64,000 nucleotides of DNA, taken from the NCBI GenBank assembly GCA_016508695.1, contig VNKQ01000009.1, positions 1,426,001-1,490,000 on the forward strand, given 5' to 3'. Below the pieces are notes generated by a model. It ran no database searches. It was not told the origin of the DNA and was given only the letters and a program-made list of their open reading frames with translations. Every line of letters begins with the position of its first letter. The stretch's first letter is position 1. Origin of the DNA: Hyphodiscus hymeniophilus (Eukaryota > Ascomycota > Leotiomycetes > Helotiales > Hyphodiscaceae). Positions 9,288-23,100 of this stretch are shown piece by piece. Position numbers and translations under genes: made by a program.

Positions 9288-10940
9288 TTTAATTTTTGCT
9301 TGTTATTCGCTCTTCTATGAAAAAGGTGCTTAGCGCTGTGCAAGATGTTTGTTTCTCCTACTTTCTACGTTTGCTCTCTTTCTCCTTTCTCCTTTTTTTT
9401 CTTTGGGCCTAACGAACTCTTCTAGATTTTGCGGTTTCAGTCAAATCCTGAGTGTCATATCTATCCCCATGTATAACTGATCTTTGAAGTTCTTCAAGGC
9501 CCTTCTAGTTGCCTCCACTCTTGGTTTCCTGTGTAAAGAGAATAACGTTTATCAATAATGACTACTTACTACATACAAAATACATTCCTTCTTGAGCTGT
9601 CTTCTTTTGCATAAGTCTGTGCAGAAATTAGTGTGGCCGACTAAAAAAGAGAGTAAACCAAATGGGCTTCTTACGTGCTTATTCTTCGCTCGAAAATATT
9701 GTCTGGTGCTCCAACTCGCTGTTTCGCTAAATTTCAGGGGTAAGTTAGGAGGCTCGCCTTTTGGGCCACTCCGTCAATCCGACACCTCCGTTTGGATCAT
9801 TTGGATATATTAAAGTTAGTAAAATACAACTGTATTTTTGCGTTGAATCTCAGCGTAGCGTTTATTTGCCAAATTAGAAGCCTAGATGTAATTTCAGTAA
9901 TCACATGTGTAAAGAATCATCTCACAGTCGCTGCTTCTTTTTCGTCTCTCTGCCATCTCTTCTCCTTCAGCTTTGACCCAGATCCGTAAAATAGTATACA
10001 TTTCTTTTTGCTAACAGATTCAAGGAGCCCTGGGTCCGGATCCGACACATTTATCATCCAATGCAGGAATCAAGGATTCATGCCGGATTGCGATGCATGT
10101 ACTGGCTTACGATCGCAGGTTTCATTCATTCGCCAATCATCTGTGTGACAAGGTTTGGAAATGGTATATTTATTTCCTTCGTACTGATAACGTGAGGAAT
10201 TTGAGATCTATAATTCTGCTGTGCCTAAGATTTTTGGAATCATGTTTGTGCTTCGATTTCCGGTTTCTGGAGTAGCTCGCTGCTGGTTCGTTGATGTACC
10301 TCCATACCGTGATTAAAACCCCAGCTACTCGAAAGAAGCACGCCCGTTCACCAAGACTTTTCTTGCAATCGGGCAATCTTTTCTGTTTGTTTGCGGGCGC
10401 CTGCTTGTAAACGAGTTCCTTCCAATAATTCGGCTGCCTGTGCCTCAAAGTCTTGAGCTGCAGGCGCGGCTACAACAGGCTGCCAAAAATGGATACGAAC
10501 ACTTGCGCAACGCAAACAGATTGAACGGGGCATTCAAAGACGCAAAATGTTTACCGCCGTCTTTCCGGGAGGCGCAAATAAGATTACAACTCTCTTGGCA
10601 TCTACTAAGAAAGGATACGAGGACTGATTACTCATCACGTGATGGTCTTGCCACAGCTACACGATTTCTAGACTACTAAATAAGGGCATGGGACAGTCAG
10701 GCTGCCTGATTATTGAGCAAAGTCAGCCTCACTTGACCAGAGATCTTTGGAATCAAAAAGCGGAAGCAATACGAGCTTCATCGTCTTCGTGATCGAGGTA
10801 ACGTGAGCGGATGAATTGGTGTCACACGGCGGGCTGCTGCCGGTCTGTACTTCTCGGGGACCTTTGCGGACAATTCCAGTGGAAAACAACAATGTCAGCC
10901 TTCGTGTTTGAGAGAAAAAGATAGAAAGGAAACTCTCGTG
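9288..10940. other. Gene-poor stretch, nothing recognised
   Basis: Short frames only, on both strands, without domain-like sequence. No tRNA-like T-arm with a GTTCGA motif in a plausible context was found. Confidence 0.5.
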
Positions 10941-11032
10941 TTTAACAGCTTGGCGTTATCAGCTTCGGTTGCCATTCTTGTGTGTTTCTAGCTTGTGGCA
11001 AGTTTGCTTCCAGCTCTTGTCCTATGTATCTG

Positions 11033-11038
11033 TATAAA
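11033..11038 (+). promoter_or_regulatory. TATA box of the small secreted protein gene
   Basis: TATAAA lies about 105 bp upstream of the ATG at 11144 and is followed by a C/T- and A-rich leader (CTTCAACATTTCTTTCTC), a common arrangement for highly expressed fungal genes. Confidence 0.5.
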
Positions 11039-11143
11039 GCCCTGTAAACTTCTAATTGCTTTTCATTCCTCAACCGGTCTCATTTTAATTTCCATTCTAT
11101 AAACTTCAACATTTCTTTCTCAAATCCACAAACAAAATCCAAA

Positions 11144-11523
11144 ATGCAGTTCTTCACCATCACCGCCCTTGCCACACTCCTCGCCGCAGCCGCTCAAGCG
11201 GCACCAAGAGCTCAACCTCGCCAATTCCAAGCCCAGATCACCTTTGAAGGCGCTGCTGGGGCCGAGTTCAGCATGTCTGTCCCTACCGATGGCTCTGTCT
11301 TCCCAATCTGTATGTCCACTCCAATCATTTATCCTACCTTCAAATTGCTTGCTAATATCATGTCCCAGCGGACCCGTTGAGCATCTCCCATATCGAGTCT
11401 CTCGGCGGAGCAACTTGCTCCTTCGTTGGAATTGATGGCAGTCACACTGTGGTTGTGGGTGCTCAATCTGTTGATGTTGGACCACCTCAAACTCAAGTCT
11501 CTGGTTCTTGCTTGGCTTTCTGA
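11144..11523 (+). CDS. Small secreted protein, two cysteines, effector-like
   Basis: Two exons (11144-11309 and 11369-11523, intron GTATGT to TCCCAG with a GCTAAT branch-like site) encode 106 residues. Residues 1-19 form a clear signal peptide (MQFFTITALATLLAAAAQA), followed by a short Pro/Gln/Arg-rich propeptide-like stretch. The mature part is a compact, likely beta-rich domain with two cysteines (in GGATCSF and SGSCLAF) that could form one disulphide, and a VDVGPPQTQVSGSC ending that I recall from small secreted proteins widespread in plant-associated ascomycetes. No enzyme motif is present. It sits alone in a gene-poor tract with its own TATA box. A role in host or microbe interaction is possible but is inference from size and secretion only. 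Confidence 0.8.
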
Positions 11524-13258
11524 TTGAGTCAGGAATGTTGCTGCGAAGGGGCTGTATGAGATAGTCAGTTACGTTTTAATTGAATGCGCACTTTTCAAAC
11601 CTTTTCAGATATTGGGATACGGTGAAGTTCTCGAGTAGATTGGAATGTCAACGCTTTTGAGTTCGTGTTTAAAGTACGGCAAAACCAACGCTTTTGTGTC
11701 GTTTATTTACATTGTTCTTCCAATCCCTCAAAGCATAAGCCAATGACACAGTGTCCTATCACCCAAGCAATTGAGCGTGGACTGGACTTGTGCATTCCCA
11801 GCTCTCTAATTGCCAATACAAAAACGTTCAACTTTTTCGGCAGGAAGTGGATTGAGGTGTTTGAACAATTTCAGTACTTAGACCTTCAGTACCTATTACT
11901 CGTCTCCAGATTGCCCACGTACTTTTGCCCAGTTGGGATACTGCCCCGCTAGTTGGAGTTTTCATTGAAGCGCACCCAGTCATTGAATCAACCCCATTCC
12001 AACTTGGACGATTGACTGCCAATTTAGCCTCTTGTCAGGACGTTAATGACTTATAATTTGACTGGCTCATGATGCAGTCCCCCAGCTCGCATACAGGCTA
12101 GCGATCTGGGGTACGTGCACACTTGCGCACTCTTCTCACTCACCTTCGATCATGGGTATGTGGGCTCCACCTGTGAAAGGGAAAAGGGATTGGGATGCGG
12201 AGCGTGTATTTTTGCTGGCATGCTCGCTCGCATTCAGGCTGAACAGCGTAGTCTAGCCGAGTCCTTCCCCATCCTTCCCCAGTCTTTCCATCCAAGCCCG
12301 ACCTCCACCCAATGCACCTTTTATATTGCGCAACTGCAGGTGCGCGATGCACATGGCTGTTTGTGGGGAACATGCAGAAGTTTTGATTCTTTAGCGGAGC
12401 CTACTATGGCAGTGTGAAGATGAGATGTCGCTAGATCAAACATGAGATTGGATAATTTTGATTCATAAACAGATGAAGACATGGAGAGATCATAAAATCC
12501 GTATGGGGAAGTATAACGGCCAGATCCTCCCGGTTCGCGGCTCCCTGAGCCGTGAAGGCTGCATTAGATTGTCATCTGATCTGCAACAAGTTATTATGAT
12601 GTACGGAAATGACCTTTCCTGACGCCGGAAAAACTGGAATGGCATGTCGGGAATCTGGAACTCTTGTACTTCATACGTTGCAATTTCTCTAATTGGCACC
12701 TACTCCATTTATCTGCCCAAAACCAACCCAACCAGTTTAACTCCATCCATGTTTCCCACTGTCCCGGCTCTTCGGACGAAAAGACATTTTCGGATCGGTC
12801 AAACGCCTACGTATCTCATGTGAGATCAGATTCTTATATTTACTGCATGAAGACGGACCCTTCTTCCCTTCCTTCTATGTGGAGCTGATGTTGTATGCGG
12901 GTAATAAAGTGTGTTGTAGGTGCTTGTATTTTGGTGTATATCAAGGCTTAGAAGGTTGGACCCCGCATCCTGCCAGAGAATTCAATGTGGGCGTACGACC
13001 CAACACGGGAGTCAAATTATTGGTGGCGGAATTCGTCGTCTCGCCATCAAAGTTCGTTGGTGGGGTAGTGTAGCGTAGCTTCATGCGTGACTGATGAGGC
13101 TTGCTGATGGTGAGCTTGACTCAAAGAAAGCCTGATTCAGCAAGAACCCTATTATTGCAAAATCTTAGCACGGTTCCCTACGTCCGGATCTGGCATTAAG
13201 ATGAAAGCTTGCATGGATTTTCTGCTTTTGGGCAAGACTATGCCCTTCAAATAGCTTA
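11524..13258. other. Intergenic region, nothing recognised
   Basis: About 1.7 kb between the secreted-protein gene and the 3' end of the RasGEF gene. Open frames are short and lack motifs; no repeat or RNA gene is seen. Confidence 0.5.
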
Positions 13259-16200
13259 TCATATAGCAAGCATGCCGTAAGTGGCGGGAACATCTTTCAG
13301 TCTAACATACCTCACAATCTTCTCGTCTTCTCGTTCACGTGGCTCTACCGCCAAACTCTTCTCGTACATCTCATGCACATCCCCGGCTGCTTGCATATTG
13401 CTCAAAATATACTCCTGCAGTTCTGGGACTGGCTGCAAGGGGTAGGGCACATTTTGGTACTGTTGGATATCACGAATGACCTCAGCCGTCTTGGCGCGTT
13501 TAGCGAAGTTAATCAGCGCCGACTTCTTGATGATGGATGGGATTCCATCTTCGATGAATGTCAAGTCCGTAAGATAGACGCCTAAATATGTAAGATAACG
13601 AGGCTTGCAGCACGAGAAATGATACATACCAAAAAACGGAATGCAAGGCGGGTTTGCTAAATGCAAACTCTCTCTATATTCACCAAAGTTTTTGGTGCTA
13701 CCCATCAGTCGACGCATCGATTCCAGAACCGCCAACGTCTTTGCAGGAACCTGATCCCAAGTTCGTTTCAGACGGTGGATCGGGGCCGTGCCGAGAGCCG
13801 AGATGATAGATGTAAGGGTCGAATAGTTGTTGAGTGAGCGACATTTCTACCGCCGGATCAGTTATAAATATTTCGTGTAGGGTGAATGACTTACATCAGC
13901 CACGAGCACAAAGTGCTTGATTACAACAACTCGCTTTTTGACGTCAAGTTGGGTCAATATCATCTCCGCCACCCAATTTGTCAGTTGGTTGGAATGAAGA
14001 ATAAGAGCCTTGACGTTAGGCGCTGGTTCGGGGTCATTTTCGCCAACCTTCTTTTGCCAGGTCTTGTTCAGACACTCAGTAGGCCTTATTTTGCCGTAAA
14101 GTTTCGATTCCACAATGGTGAGTTGACGCGCAAACTCTGTGACATCAATGTCCAAGAATTTGAGCTTCTTCATATTCTTAGGCATAATGGGTTGAGGTGT
14201 AGATTGACTGAGCGTCAACACAAGTCGCTTGGCAGTAGTGTCTTGTCCACGTAGCCTTTGCTCCAACACGGTCATCAATGGCCCAGACCCTGGTGTCTCG
14301 GTCGTCTTAACCGTATCTCTGGCAAAGGTATAGACATCGCGGATGAGAGCTTTCGTCTCATCGCTCTGGTCTTCCATCCAGAAGTTATCAAACCAACTCT
14401 TCAAAATATTGACCACCCTAAAGCGAATAGGCTTTTGCTTGCGATCTCTCCAGATATCATAGTCGCTTGTAGCCATGCCCTCTGGTGGTTGTATTTGGAA
14501 CCGTTGCACAAGAAACTCGAACAACTCGCGAGCAGAGGTGAAGGATCGGTACGTCAATAAGAAAGTGTTGTTGAAGCTAGAATCTAGCTTATCATGACGA
14601 GTCAATTGCTCAACAAGTGCTAGTAGAGTTCCACCTTTCAAAACGGGAGGTGAAACCTTAATATCGTAAGAAATGTCGTCTTCGTGATCAAGCTTCAAGC
14701 AATCTGGGGTTTCTTCCTGTTGGTTATTGCGTGGTTCTTCTCCGAAGAATTTCCTCACTTTCGAGTCCTTTCGGTAATTTGCAGCTGGATCTCCTTCAGA
14801 ATATGATTGCGATTGGCCCAGAGTTGCAAGCCCAGGTCTGTTTAGGATAGGGTTGGTTCGGGATTCTGTTCGCTGATGCGGGCGATCAAATGGTACACTT
14901 TCCGTTTTCCTTGGATCTCGCAAGCGGCTATCCCCTCTCGGTGGTATCGTTTGACTTTCTTGCTGCTGAGTCATTTGAACTTGTTCAGCTAGAAGTTGCA
15001 GCGAGAAACCTATGTGAGAAGAGTTTGTCTCGAGTGCTTTCGCGCATTGGCGGACGTAGTTCAACCGACCCTCAAGTGATTCTCCACGGACTTCAGCCCA
15101 TTCGTCTCCCAAAGGCCCTGCGACTGCTTGGCATCCCAATATCAGGTCTGAAATGTTGTCATACAAGCTCTGCTTGTAGGCTGAAAAATCTACTAGCTGG
15201 GGCGTTTGGAAGCTATTGCCTAAGGGGGCGAGATTGATCGACTCCACCGCCGCTACCCATGGCTTGAACATTTCCAAAACTTTCTTCGCTGCTGAGCAAA
15301 CGTTGTTTCCAATCAGTTCGTGTCTGTACGGGGTAACAATCTTTTCTGTGATGACCAGATGCTCCTCCAGTTTCCGTATGCTTGAAATCAGCATTCGCTT
15401 CAAGTCATCCAGTCTCTCCATCAGGTTGGCATCAAGCATTGTAGATGGCTCAACAAGTCCTTCGTCCTCATCGAGAAAGTTCGAAGTCATGGGATCTCGA
15501 GATCCAAGCCCGTTGTCTTGCCAGCTGCCGCCAGTATTGCTCCCAATGACGAATCCGGGTAAGAGCCTTGGAATTTCCTCTCCGCGTTGTGATCTTGCAA
15601 CTTCGACGTAGCTAAACACACCCAATAGAACACCATCTGCTTCTTGTAAACATTTCTGATACGATTCGGCATTTGGCCAGTCCGCTGCAGCAATGTGGGA
15701 AGAAATAACAAGCTTTGAGAATTTGGACATCATATCTCTAAAATGCGGATACAATGCCTTGTTCGTAGATATGATAGATGGTTGGCCGGAATGGTTATCC
15801 GTTGTTCCTGATCCAGCCGCAAGTAGTAGTCGAAGATGATCAGAGATGTCTTCGGCCCGGCGCACATATTCCGAGCGATCGTTATTGTTGATAGCCTCTC
15901 TGTACCTATCAACTGCTTGCTTCATGTTTGCCACGAGCCTGTTCCAAGTCAATGGAGCAGCAGACCCATCATCAAAGAAGGACCGAGAAAGTGTGGCCGC
16001 GTGTGGTGGACCAAGTGCGGGGTTTGTGAAGGAGGTGGTGGACGGCCCCATGACTGGCATGGAGGTTACCATGGAGAGGTTTGGGTTCGTGAAAGGATCG
16101 CCGCGTGATCGCGTGATGGGAGACATTCCGTTGATCGAATCCATAGACGTCGCTGGGGAGACTCCCTCGGAGAGGCGAGACTGCCTCTTTCGTTGCTAGA

Positions 16201-17131
16201 ATTGGGGTTACTATTAACCGAGAACACAAGAAATGCGATGACTTACGAATGGGTTCGTAGATTGCATCATAAGAGATTCTCCCTCGAGTTCCGACGCAGA
16301 ATTTGCATCCGAATCGTCGTCTTCATCTTGCAAAAAACCTCGTGCCATCATTTCAGGCGGAGGTCTTGTCTTGTCTGGAATATTGACATTCATCCGATTT
16401 CTTGGCCCATTCTCAGTCGCAGATGATGGTGATTCGAGAGGTAACTCCATGCTACTTTCGCCTGTCTCTGTATTGAAATAGAACAGCCTTCCATCCGGTG
16501 TAGCTTGTGGTATCCAAAAATCGGCTCTTGTCCTCTCACTAGTTCCCTCCATTGGAAGTTGGGTGGTATCGTCTCGTTCAGACTCATCTTCCTCCTCGTA
16601 TTGAGATTCGTATTCCTCCTCCTCATCGTCCTCATCAACATCTCCTTCTAGATCGTCTCTAAGGCCATTCTGTTTTGCTTCCAACACCTCTTCAGGACTA
16701 GCAATCACCTGGCAATAATTGCTTGGAAACCAGCCCCTGACGTTGTTAATAACACCATCCCACCACCCACTCTCTAACTGCGTAATGACCTGTATAACAT
16801 CGCCTTCGTGAAAACTCAAGCTCGTTCGGTCATCAGCTTCGTAGTCGTAAAGCGCACGCACGTACATCACCGGCTGCGGCGCGTTACCCAACAGACCGTT
16901 CATCAGAGGCGGCGTTCTGCGCGTCACCGCAGCTCTCGGCTTCTGATATGTACCGTTCTGGGAGGGCGAGGTGAACTGCTGTCGACTGTCAGATCGGATC
17001 GGAGAAGACGTTTGTAGCGGAGTCTCTTCGGGGTATTGCACAACGCTCTCAGCGATCTGAGCCTTCGAATAGTATTGCTGGGTATTGTTCTCGTCAGGAA
17101 ATATGCCGTTGGTACGGAGTGTCATAAGCAT
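13259..17131 (-). CDS. CDC25: Cdc25-type Ras guanine nucleotide exchange factor with SH3
   Basis: Activates Ras GTPases by catalysing GDP release, upstream of cAMP/PKA and MAPK signalling at membranes. Four exons (17131-16247, 16195-13895, 13846-13630, 13581-13259; introns 48-51 bp) encode 1241 residues. In order: SH3 domain at about 90-145 (ALYDYEADD, then GWWDGVINNVRGWFPSNY), a very acidic stretch at about 160-190, a WW-like segment at about 204-232 whose second Trp is replaced (SSMELP), a long helical middle, RasGEF_N at about 810-930 (LKGGTLLALVEQLT) and the catalytic RasGEF domain at about 980-1235 (FVLVADKCRSLNNYSTL, NPPCIPFFGVYLTDLTF). The last two introns interrupt the catalytic domain and both joins restore its conserved text. 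The start is the first ATG; an in-frame TGA lies upstream. Length and order match fungal Cdc25 proteins. Confidence 0.92.
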
Positions 17132-20100
17132 CGTGAGGATGAGTGTCGATTCTTCCAATCAATTCATTTTCGTGCCTTTCCTTTTTTCCGCTGGGCGGAG
17201 GCGCACGGTGTAAACTTGGTGGTGAAATTGGTCGTGGATGAGATTGTGTCTATAACAGAGTCGTCTGGAGGGGCAGGATGGAAGAAGTCTCTTCTACTTA
17301 GGGAATTGTTGGATCTTGCGACGTGAGTGGCCGGCTGCGACAAATATCGGCGGGTATGCAACACGAGAAGGTCCAATTCGCTGGTTGGATGTTGCGAATG
17401 TCCAGTGCCGGGCTGTTGATCGATAGCTCAGTAGAGTAACCAACACTCAGAAAGGCCGCAAAAGTCGAGAAAAGAATCCACGATATCGCAGAACAGTCGG
17501 CAGGGAATCTGGTGCCGGGCTTTTGTTTTATCGTCGGTCAGTTGGGGGTAAGGTGAACAGACGTTGGAGGGAGGGGTGCTCGACCGTCTTGAGCGTCGGT
17601 GACAACGACCCGCGATTGGGTGAGAAAGAAGACTCGAGTGGGCCAAGTAGACAGTGTGTTTACCACGGCGACGAACAATTCGGTACAGGCTTGAGCGAAT
17701 GAATGAATGAAGCCAGCGAAGAGAGTGATGATGGTATTGTATTGGTGGTGGTGGAAGTGGTGGTGGAGTAAAAAAAGGGGATGTATTTCTTCGACAGTGC
17801 AGGCGGAAAGCTAGATTGGCGCTGGATCTTTGTCGGGCCAAAGAGATTGGACTAGCGTTTTTTACTTTACCTACCTACCTACCTTACTGATATGCACCTC
17901 AAAGAACGCCCCGCATACTCTCGAGTTCACCGAGGTGTATCCAAATGTTCCTGTCGTTCTTCTCTGCTCGTACATGGATATTCGTCTAAGCTCACGTTTT
18001 CACCAAGACTTTCGTCTATCACTTTACAATGCCGTCAGCTATGTGCAACCTCACCACAGCTGAAGTCTCGCCAACGATGTAACAGGCTGAAGCTGAACAC
18101 CTGGAGGGAGGTCAAGGCACTTTCAACCACTCGTTGCTTAATGCCTCAATGATTGATCTACATGGACCTCAAAGCTCAAATGTCTTGAAGCTTAAGTGGT
18201 CAATCACAGCCCTCTACGGATCTCCGATCAGGGTAGTATTGCCGCTAAATAGCCAGTGAGAGGGTCAAAGGGCAGTTGCAGTCGGAACCCCAGAATCCTA
18301 GAATCATTTGAGTCGTAGTCGACGTATAAGAATCAATCCAAACGATCCAAATCATTTGAAGCGCTTGGGATCCTTCCTGAGAATCGATATGTTGCAGCAA
18401 ATCCGAGCTGTTCAACTCGTTCAGTGCTTGGGATACTTCCCAGAAGCCAACATCCAATCTAATGACGATCCAGAAGCTTCTTCGAACCAGCGATGCGTTC
18501 AATCAATCGCACAGAGAACACTGTCGCAGCTGGTAGGGAGGGGCGTTGGTGGCATTTCTTAGCACAGCACTTACGCCGTACCTCTCGATCGTTCATTTAA
18601 TCAAGATGATCGAATCGAGATGTGACGACGTTTTCGATATCAGCCACATCGCATGGCGGCTGCAGCTTCCTCCCCTCGCATGCACTGCAAAGCCGGGGAT
18701 GTTCCCCATCAAGCATCTCTTTCGGTGGCCGTCATCTTTGATGATATAGTATTATAGGATGGATGAGAGGAGGCCGTATCTGCGGCCACTCGGTTCCAAG
18801 AATGTTCGACAGCTGCCACAAGAGCTGGACTGGGCTCTCACGGGTTGAACCCCTCTTGGAGCGGGGCAGGGAACAGCTTGGAAGTTCAAAGCTGATGCAT
18901 ATGCAGCCTTCGTGGCTATATGGACCTGCCCTGACCACATGAACTCCACCCCGAGGGCCAATGTCTATTTGCTGGCTGGACTTCTTCAGTGCATATGTAT
19001 GTACCTGCTCATGTACACATATCTGGATGCGTCTGATGCGGGCATGGGGATTTTTTCACCTCACAGAATGAAGCTGGAAGAATGGAAATACTGCTCCGCG
19101 AATCCCAAGCTTGTAAGTCCCACTCCAACTTGCCGCCATGCTTCCCGAATTCTCCAAGTGACTGTGCCTAAGCAATGTTTGGTAGAATGCAAGAGCATAC
19201 TCGAGTACCTAGGTAGGTGAGGTATCCCTTCCCTTCTGTTCTCACGTGATGTCTTCTCCGCATTTCGTCGTACCTTAGATAATAGCTTATAAGATTAAAG
19301 ACCTGAATCAAATCTCAGACAGACTCAAGCAAGGTATCCTAGAAACTTCACTCTACACTGTCTCTCAATCTAATCACTCAAAGAACCTATCATACTACTC
19401 TGACAACGCCAAGCAGAGTCAACGCGTCCTCAGAACCCCTCCTCTCCCTCCCCGTCCCAAATACAAGCAGCCGAGCAAGCAACTACATGGCCCATCCCGA
19501 ATGTGCCCCCTTCTCGCAGACTGCCACTTCGGACCGAGAGCGTCGAACTCACTGACTGCAAAGTGCAAAGCTTTTCCGGGCCCACCCTCTCCATCCCACA
19601 ACATGACAAGCGACCGTTTGGGATGTATAAGAACGCACGATGTCGTCGCCACTTTCTCTCTGCCATGAAGCCGTAAAGCTTTTGATTGCCTGAATTGCGC
19701 GGTATTGCATATATCTCTCGTCTCCCACCCCTCTGTGCTTGCTCTGAGGATTCTATTCGCCATATTTACCGAATCTAGCTAGCAAATCCGCGAGGATGAG
19801 ATTCATACCGCTGTCTAACATGGCTTCGGATAACGGCAGGAGGAGCCCGAGTTCATTCTCGTTTGTGTTTCGCGTGGGATGCGGTACATCCCACGCTCTC
19901 CTCTTGCCTTCTCTTCCACCGTCTGTATTATTGTGCTTCGTTATCAGGGGTAACGTATCTTTCACGAAACCCACTCGGTTGAGAACAGACGATAAGATAG
20001 GGAAGGATGTGTAACGTAATGCTCCTTCGACCCATCGATCTGAATAACCCAGAGTTCTGAGGATTGCATAAGGCGAAAATAATCAAATACACGGTGCGCA

Positions 20101-23100
20101 CTCTTCTTGGACGGGCAGAGATAGACCGTGGGGTCAAGAGAGCTTCCTCTTTCGTCCTCTACAGCTCGATAAGCTTTCGCTATCTAAGTGCCTCCAATGC
20201 TCCATACTTTATCAGATTGGAACCATGGTACTGGAACAGGAAGCTGGGAATAAAACGTGTTTGATACAACTCCCTAATCTGAATCCGACTTTGAATCTCG
20301 AGAATAGTCTGTCGGGGTCGGAAAGTCGGACTTTGAGTGCGATACTATTTCAGGGGAAAGTCATTAGTGAGGTAAGTAAGTAGGTAACTTAGGTAAGGTA
20401 CGACGCTGTACAACAGTCTTTGCATGCATGCCTTTCTTTTCTTTGGCATACACAGCGTTGATTTGGGTTTTGCTTTTCGCTCTCCTTCCCGTTCGCATTT
20501 GGAGCTTTGCATCTATCGTATTTGCAAGCAGCCCAACCAAAGAGAGTCGAGTAGCTCAGTGAAAGTTCATCCCATTTTCCAACTCGCAACATCCAACACC
20601 AACACATACCAAAAGTAATGCCTCACATCCTGAGCATCTTCCCCTTTGAACCCACAAAAAAAGCAATTCTCGTCCGTATTCCACAAATCCCGCCCAACCT
20701 CCAGTCCCGGACCCAACGGACGGACACTTCCTAGTCTCCCATGCACCGCAAGGGAGCGTATGGCCAACCTCCGTCACCACGAATCCAAAGCCTGCTTTAT
20801 CGATTCTGGGCCCACCATCAATTCCCCATCTAGGCCTCGACAACACTGCAATCTCACGATAGTGGGATTGGTGGCATCCGCGGAAGGCGGAAGATGGAGC
20901 CAGAAACAGTTTCCTGGATCCCGGTGCCTGGGGCGGTGGGTGAAGTGGAATGATTGGCTTGCGAGCGTTCCGGAAAACGAGGCGAGCTTGAACCCTGTTC
21001 GAAAAGTTGTGGTGCCGGTGGGAGGTTTTGAGGTCTCATCTTTTTACGAAGATTGACTAGGTGTATCCTCCCCGTCTTCATAAGCGAGTCGGGAGCGACG
21101 AACAGGAGCGAATGAGCAGCAGATGATCGTTTCCGATGTTTCGGAACCGTTGAGATTTGGGAATTGGGAGACGGCAGACGGGGAGTTTTCTTGAACTTGA
21201 AAGAGGGGAGAGAACGTGGGCTGAACTCGAGCTGCAGCTTAAAGGGGAAGGGTCAGGATGTGGTTTGGAATCCCGATGGAACGCCAGGAAGGAAGCTTGA
21301 TGCTTCTATGAGGGGCAAGAAAGGTTCTGCACAAAGAAAAGAAGAGCTTCCTCCCTCACCTCTACTGAGGCCCATTGACATTTTGGATATGCCGAGTAAG
21401 TCTCTTGCTGCAAGATTTGAGGAGTTGCTGTGATAGAAATAATCTATCATCTCAACCCCTGAACGAAGCTAGTTTTGTACGATCGTGAGTCTCGCACCGG
21501 ACGTGTCGATACTTGATATGATATCACTTACAAATTATGATTCATAGCCATAGCGGGACAGCAAATCGTTTGGAGAGAGGCCCGTCGCGTTCCGAGCCCC
21601 TCAATGCCTCATATTAATCATCAAATGCAGCTGCCCTGCCGAGTCAGCTCGAGTTTTGCTTGGATTGACTGAAACTACTGGGATAGCCAATCTAACGTCC
21701 GGGGAAAGGTTTATTAGCGTCCAGACCCACACGCCAATAAGTCGTCCCACTGATGGTGGAGAATGTTTCGTACCTTGCTTTAGCTGCACTGATCCTCAAG
21801 ACGATGGATCTGTTGCTGAAATGGGGGGCTCTAGACTGACGATTGGCAGCATGCGATGTAATGATAGGCTTCGGTTGTGGTAGAACAAAAGAGGAATTCA
21901 AACGAGAGTACCTTCGATTGGATATATAGAGATATTTTCTTTCGTCGCGTCTCAGACTGTCAGCCTGCAACCAACCAACGGAACCTCGCCGAATGTGCAA
22001 AATAGCGCAAAAGTTCCTTGTTTGGATTTTCAAAGCAGCGAGGACTCAAGGTGGGCGGATGAACTGCTGTAGGAACAGAGCATAAACGGAGCCAATGCAT
22101 GTATTCTGAGCGGTGTGGTGGACGGCGTTGACCAAACCATGGAATTGCTTCAGTATTTTTCATTTCTAGCACGGTTTCTCTTCCCAGAACAAGGTGTCGT
22201 GACCGCTATTCTGCGTTGTCAACTTCGTCCCCGCTCTTCACATGATGCGGTTGTAAGGATGCGGCGCTGATGTGAGGCCTCGGCGGCGACATGCTCCCGC
22301 TGATTTACGCGGGAGAGGGGTAACCAAGGACCAAGACTCAAACCAAGTACGGCCACATTGTACTTCTGCTCTGGGACCAAACCCGAAGTCGACAACTTGA
22401 CCGCGAAAAAGTAATGCTTTCAGATCTATCGCTCGTTTCTTTTGAATGTGATTTCGCCGTCACCCTAGGGAGCTGGCTTAACCCTGTGCCAGCGACGTTC
22501 AGGATCCAGACGATTCTGTTGATCGCCTCCTTCCCAGGTGTGTCCAGTGAGGTATTCCTGGTGCGAACAGATATTCTTAGGCATCCAGGTACCACGCACC
22601 CCTCCTTTGCCCCCCTATCCCACGCTGTTGGAAGGTTGGCCAACTACTTGGCCACAGAGGCTGCAACTTGCGAGCAGTGTGGTCACTGTGGTGGGATGCC
22701 GTGGGGTTCAGAGAGATGTTGACCAGTCGTACACGCAGCTTACCAGAGTCGCTGCGTGCTGACCTGGTGCTATGCGCTGGCACACAGCCTCGCTTTGTAT
22801 TCAGGGCCTCCGCCCTCACGAAGAGACCGCTATTTCCAGACAGCGGACATGCAGCGCTACAGCAGTCAGCAGGAGTAAATATATCTTCAAATATATCTTC
22901 ACACTCACTCACTCCACCAACGTGAGAGTCGAGCGTCGCGTACCCTCGTACCCTCTATCATGCCGTTTTAAGACACAAGGTAATCCGTCGATCTGTGCAT
23001 AGGAGAAGGAAATGACCCCTCCATCAATCGAGACAATTCCAATTTGCGAGTCGACCCATCCACTTGGAAGAGGCAAGTTGAGCATGAAGTGATTAGGCCC

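Noticed and set aside
17428..17841. 137-codon minus-strand frame upstream of the RasGEF
   Set aside because: Arg/His/Pro-rich text typical of a leader read in a random frame; an in-frame stop separates it from the RasGEF start.
20646..21056. 136-codon plus-strand frame in the large spacer
   Set aside because: No hydrophobic core, motif or spliced partner; composition fits chance in this region.
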